Part shown: piece after piece, positions 60,855 through 64,000 of the stretch | Numbering within the stretch: the stretch's first letter is position 1 | How the letters are laid out: every line of letters begins with the position of its first letter | NCBI GenBank assembly: GCA_039795165.1 | Contig: JBDKER010000006.1 | Span: 62,001-126,000, forward strand | DNA: 64,000 nucleotides | DNA from: V1-33 sp039795165 | GTDB lineage: Bacteria; Verrucomicrobiota; Verrucomicrobiia; Verrucomicrobiales; V1-33 | Reading direction: 5' to 3' | Made by a program: the position numbers and the translations under genes | Notes under the pieces: generated by a model | Databases searched by the model: none | What the model was told of the DNA's origin: nothing | The model's input: only the letters and a program-made list of their open reading frames with translations

Positions 60855-61721
60855 ATGAAAGTCTACATCGACGGTACTCTCCACGACGAAAAGGATGCCC
60901 GCATCTCAGTCTTCGATCACGGTCTCCTTTACGGCGACGGCGTCTTCGAAGGCATCCGCTTCTACAACCGCCGCGTCTTCCGCCTCGAGGAACATGTCCG
61001 CCGACTCTACGACTCCGCCCGCAGCATCCTCCTCAACGTGCCCATTACTCCGGAGGAAATGACCGAGGCCGTCCTCGCCACCTGCCGCGCCAACGACCTC
61101 ACCGACGGATACATCCGTCTCGTTCTTACCCGCGGCACCGGTTCCATGGGCCTCAGCCCCTTCCGCTGCCCGAAGGCCTCCGTCATCATCATCGCCTGCA
61201 GCATTCAACTCTACCCCGAGGAAGCCTACCAGAACGGTCTCGTCATGGCCACGGTCGCCACCCGCCGCCCCACCCACGACACCCTCAGCCCCCAAGTCAA
61301 AAGCCTCAATTACCTCAACAACGTCATGGCCAAAGTCGAGGCCATTCAGGCAGGCGCAGAAGAAGGCCTCATGCTCAACGAACGCGGCCTCGTCGCCGAA
61401 TGCACCGGCGATAACCTCTTCATCGTCCGCGACGGAACCATCACCACACCGCCCATCACCGCCGGTGCCCTCGACGGCATCACCAGAAAGGTCGTCATCG
61501 AACTCGCCGCCTCCCTCGGAATTCCCCTGCGCGAAGCCGAACTGAGCCGCCACGACATCTACACCGCCGACGAATGCTTCCTCACAGGCACCGCCGCCGA
61601 AGTCATCGCCGCCGTCAAACTGGACCAGCGCCCCATCGGCAATGGCCGCCCCGGCCCAGTCACAGGCAGAATCATCGACGCCTTCCGCAGCCTGACACGC
61701 TCGACCGGTTCCCCGTTCTGA
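60855..61721 (+). CDS. ilvE: class IV aminotransferase, branched-chain amino acid type
   Basis: 288 aa. MKVYIDGTLHDEKDARISVFDHGLLYGDGVFEGIRFY opens the fold. PLP-Lys is in LSPQVKSLNYLNNVMAK, followed by GLMLNERGLVAECTGDNLFIV, and ECFLTGTAAEVIAAVKLD. Together with ilvD this completes part of branched-chain synthesis, though the genes are 25 kb apart. D-amino-acid or 4-amino-4-deoxychorismate activity cannot be excluded, but the residues after the Lys fit BCAT better. Confidence 0.93.
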   Translation: MKVYIDGTLHDEKDARISVFDHGLLYGDGVFEGIRFYNRRVFRLEEHVRRLYDSARSILLNVPITPEEMTEAVLATCRANDLTDGYIRLVLTRGTGSMGLSPFRCPKASVIIIACSIQLYPEEAYQNGLVMATVATRRPTHDTLSPQVKSLNYLNNVMAKVEAIQAGAEEGLMLNERGLVAECTGDNLFIVRDGTITTPPITAGALDGITRKVVIELAASLGIPLREAELSRHDIYTADECFLTGTAAEVIAAVKLDQRPIGNGRPGPVTGRIIDAFRSLTRSTGSPF

Positions 61722-61734
61722 TTCCCCCGCCCCG

Positions 61735-62328
61735 ATGAAGGAACTGAGCGACCGCATCTACTCCTGGCTGTATCAGCAGCAGAGCCTCTCCACCATGGCT
61801 CTCATCGTGGGCCTGCTCCTCATCGCCGGCCACCTCGTGGCCCTCCTCAAAGGCGATGCCCTGCGCAGCCGCCTCCGGGAACTCCCCCGCTCCCAGAAGA
61901 TCGGTACCGTCATCCTCACCATCGCGTTCCTCTGGGCCATGGTCGTCGTCACCAGCTGCGACCTCGGCGAATTCGACCGCCTCCGCTGGCTCGCCCAATT
62001 CATGTTCGTCGGCTTCTACCTCGGCATGCTTTTCTGGGTCACCGATTACCTCGGAGCCCGCGCCATCGGCTGCCTCCTCCTCCTCGCCGCCTGCCCAGTC
62101 CTCGACGCCGCTTTCCTCCGCGAACCCGCCAGCCGCGTCGCCCTCAGCGCGCTCTGCTACGTCTGGCTCACCCTCGGGCTCTTCTGGGTAGGCATGCCCT
62201 ACACCATGCGCGACCAGATTGCCTGGGTCACCGCCTCACCCAGCCGATACCGCTTCGCCTCCCTCGCCGGTATCGCATGGGGCCTCCTCCTCGTCATCCT
62301 CTCGTTGACCGCTTACCGAGGCAGCTGA
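61735..62328 (+). CDS. polytopic membrane protein, unknown
   Basis: 197 aa with about five TM helices (near 20-38, 58-73, 86-103, 110-125, 138-153 and possibly 175-192). A SWLYQQQSLSTMALIVGLLLIAGHLVALLKG start and short loops. No recognised family or motif. It begins 13 bp after ilvE and lies before the ccsA/hemX gene. Confidence 0.75.
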   Translation: MKELSDRIYSWLYQQQSLSTMALIVGLLLIAGHLVALLKGDALRSRLRELPRSQKIGTVILTIAFLWAMVVVTSCDLGEFDRLRWLAQFMFVGFYLGMLFWVTDYLGARAIGCLLLLAACPVLDAAFLREPASRVALSALCYVWLTLGLFWVGMPYTMRDQIAWVTASPSRYRFASLAGIAWGLLLVILSLTAYRGS

Positions 62329-62406
62329 CTGCAACATCCGGGGATTTACCTTCGTTTGGTTTAAGTTCCCCCTAGGTAGAGGGACCCACGTCTCCACCTC
62401 CTCCGC

Positions 62407-63186
62407 ATGCCCCCCGACAAGGCCGCTCTTCTCGCCGCTTCCGGCTTCTTCCTCGCCGGGTTCGTCCATGCTGTCCGCTCCCTGTCCCGCCGTTCCCAGC
62501 ACAGTCACTGGACCGGCACCGCCCTGCTCCTCGCCGGATTCCTCTGCCAGTGCCTCTTCCTCGCATGGCGCGGCCGCGAACTGGGCCGCTGCCCCATCAC
62601 CACCCCCTTCGAACTGCTCACCTTCGTCAGCTGGGCCATGGTCCTGCTCCACTTTGTCACAGGCACCGCCTACCGGCTCTCCCTGCTCGGCGCATTCACC
62701 GCACCACTCGCCCTCGTTCTCCAACTCACCGCCCTGCTCCGCTACCTGCCCGCCCATCCCGCCGGACGCACCCGACCAGGCTTCTGGCCGGAAATGCACG
62801 CCACCCTCTCGCTCATCGCCTACGGAGCCTTCGCCCTCGCCTGCGTCGCCGGGGTCCTCTTCCTCATCCAGGACCGTCTCCTCAAGGGACACCGCAACAT
62901 GAACCTCGTGCGCCACCTGCCGGCCATCCACCACCTCAGCAGCGCCGTCCACCGCCTCATCCTTACCGGCACCATCATCCTCAGCACCGGCATCATCGCC
63001 GCCTACCAGATGCCCAGCCGCCCCCCGGCCGCCAAACTCGCCTTCGTCTGGGGAATCTGGGGCATCTACACCGCCATCCTCGCCTACGAGCGCTGGCGCG
63101 GCATGTCCGCCCGCCGCTCCGCATGGGCCGCCGCCATCGGTTTCCTCTTCCCTGTCCTCAGCCTCTGGATCGTCGCCCGCCGCTGA
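62407..63186 (+). CDS. CcsA/HemX-family cytochrome c biogenesis protein
   Basis: 259 aa, about eight TM helices. The WGxWG-type tryptophan-rich motif (KLAFVWGIWGIY) and conserved His residues in LLHFVTG, EMHATLSL and AIHHLSSAVH are typical for heme-handling CcsA/HemX proteins. HemX is linked to control of HemA levels in some bacteria and CcsA exports heme for c-type cytochromes. It lies immediately upstream of hemA, which favours HemX-like function. ATG at 62407. Confidence 0.87.
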   Translation: MPPDKAALLAASGFFLAGFVHAVRSLSRRSQHSHWTGTALLLAGFLCQCLFLAWRGRELGRCPITTPFELLTFVSWAMVLLHFVTGTAYRLSLLGAFTAPLALVLQLTALLRYLPAHPAGRTRPGFWPEMHATLSLIAYGAFALACVAGVLFLIQDRLLKGHRNMNLVRHLPAIHHLSSAVHRLILTGTIILSTGIIAAYQMPSRPPAAKLAFVWGIWGIYTAILAYERWRGMSARRSAWAAAIGFLFPVLSLWIVARR

Positions 63187-63211
63187 TCCCACGGTTCCAC
63201 CCCTTTGCCCC

Positions 63212-64000
63212 ATGCCCGTCGTCTGCATCGGCCTCAGCTACACAAACACCCCCGTCGAGGTGCGCGAACGCGTCGCGTTCGCGCCCAGCACCATCGGACC
63301 AGCCTCCGCAGAACTCTCCTCGCACAACCCCATCTCAGAAGCCGTCATCCTCTCCACCTGCAACCGCATGGAAGTGTATGCCGCCGGCCCCTCCGCCACC
63401 GCCACCGCCTCCGCAGTCGACCTCTGGCTGCGCCAGCGCTTCCAGATTCCCGATACCACCCCCTTCTTCCGCCACACCGACGAAGAAGCCGCCCGCCACC
63501 TCTTCGCCGTCGTCAGCGGACTCGATTCCATGGTCCTCGGCGAAACCGAAATCTTCGGCCAGGTCAAAGACGCCTACAGCACCGCCCATACCGCCGGTTC
63601 CACGGGCCGCCTCCTCAACAAACTCTTCCAGCACTCCTTCCGCGTCGGCAAAATGGTGCGCAATACCACCGATATCCAGCGAGGCTCCACCTCCGTCGGC
63701 TCCGTGGCCGTCGAACTCGCAGAGAAGATCTTCGGTGACCTCCGCGAAACCCGGATCCTCCTCCTCGGAGCCGGCGACATGAGCCGCCGCGTCGCCCAAT
63801 CGCTCCAGAGCCGCGGAGCCTCCGCCATCGTAGTCTCCAACCGCTCCCACGAACGCGCCGTCGAACTCGCCGGCGAAATGTCCGGCCGCGCCATCCTCTT
63901 CGATGACTGGCCCGCCGAAGTCCCCGCCACCGACGTCATCATCAGCTCCACCGCCGCTCCCCACGCCGTCATCCATCACGACCAGATTGCCGGAGCCATG
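63212..64000 (+). CDS. hemA: glutamyl-tRNA reductase, 3' truncated by window end
   Basis: The first 263 residues are visible, from ATG 63212, with no stop in the window. VVCIGLSYTNTPVEVRERVAF is the N-terminal domain, catalytic Cys50 lies in ILSTCNRMEVYA, GLDSMVLGETEIFGQVKDAY is the substrate site, and RILLLGAGDMSRRVAQSL is the NADPH-binding Rossmann strand (from about 180). It commits glutamyl-tRNA to tetrapyrrole synthesis. The coupling to ccsA/hemX is the usual arrangement. Confidence 0.96.
   Translation, partial: MPVVCIGLSYTNTPVEVRERVAFAPSTIGPASAELSSHNPISEAVILSTCNRMEVYAAGPSATATASAVDLWLRQRFQIPDTTPFFRHTDEEAARHLFAVVSGLDSMVLGETEIFGQVKDAYSTAHTAGSTGRLLNKLFQHSFRVGKMVRNTTDIQRGSTSVGSVAVELAEKIFGDLRETRILLLGAGDMSRRVAQSLQSRGASAIVVSNRSHERAVELAGEMSGRAILFDDWPAEVPATDVIISSTAAPHAVIHHDQIAGAM

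Noticed and set aside
1..64000. Restriction-site (CCWGG) avoidance as the cause of NCA before TGG
   Set aside because: CCAGG, which is the same site on the other strand, is frequent in the window, so avoidance does not explain the bias.
1..64000. tRNA, rRNA, CRISPR, insertion sequence or prophage
   Set aside because: No cloverleaf-like sequences, regular repeat-spacer pattern, transposase, integrase or phage structural genes were found on either strand.

Overview
This 64 kb window is high-GC chromosomal DNA and looks like a member of the Verrucomicrobiota (class Verrucomicrobiia). Large secreted proteins carry the acidic 'D-x-D-G-D ... EYAxGxNP' tail (positions near 2755 and 16390). They sit among PQQ-propeller, sulfatase, secreted Gfo/Idh/MocA, DUF2341/LamG and sialate-O-acetylesterase-type genes, a mix typical of that phylum. 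No genus can be assigned from the sequence alone. I see no tRNA or rRNA genes, insertion sequence, prophage or CRISPR array. Most translation starts have no Shine-Dalgarno sequence, and strong third-position C/G bias leaves many long false ORFs open on opposite strands.

Layout. 1-3.1 kb: 3' part of a secreted CotH/LTD protein. 3.1-8 kb: maf, a probable unannotated small RNA with its own promoter-like sequence and terminator (3.83-3.98 kb), tlyA, a LOG-family gene and an OPT transporter. 8-14.3 kb: two secreted hypotheticals (one a tandem helical repeat protein), a glycoside hydrolase-glycosyltransferase fusion, and a divergent PQQ-propeller protein. 14.3-23.9 kb: gatCA, a CAP-like secreted protein, hom, ligA, an rRNA methyltransferase and a Nudix hydrolase. 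24-31.4 kb: an ECF sigma factor with two small membrane proteins, then secreted oxidoreductase, esterase and duplicated-domain proteins. 31.5-38 kb: pgeF diverging from an isolated nuoD behind a perfect Rex-type operator, then ilvD and a large TPR protein. 38-40.7 kb: two PLP enzymes.

41-47.1 kb: a tightly packed, partly ATGA-coupled run with an FHA-adenylate cyclase, a TPR membrane protein, a two-TM protein, a double GNAT, a GT4 glycosyltransferase and a stand-alone CoaB. 47.2-52.9 kb: a minus-strand group with MBL hydrolase, tsaE, hflX, an APH-like kinase and ftsH. 53.1-59.4 kb: two lipoproteins and a small helical protein, a sulfatase, an AI-2E transporter carrying a LysM domain, and a bifunctional PBP1. 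59.7-64 kb: a small AP2-like protein with a histone H1-like tail, a LolD-type ATPase, a branched-chain aminotransferase, a membrane protein, a CcsA/HemX protein and the 5' part of hemA, cut by the window edge.

Most genes are housekeeping or cell-envelope functions. The best candidates for new biology are the 3.86-3.98 kb RNA, the AP2/H1-like protein, the LysM-bearing AI-2E transporter, the cyclase-led operon, the Rex-controlled solo nuoD, and a window-wide codon-context rule before tryptophan.
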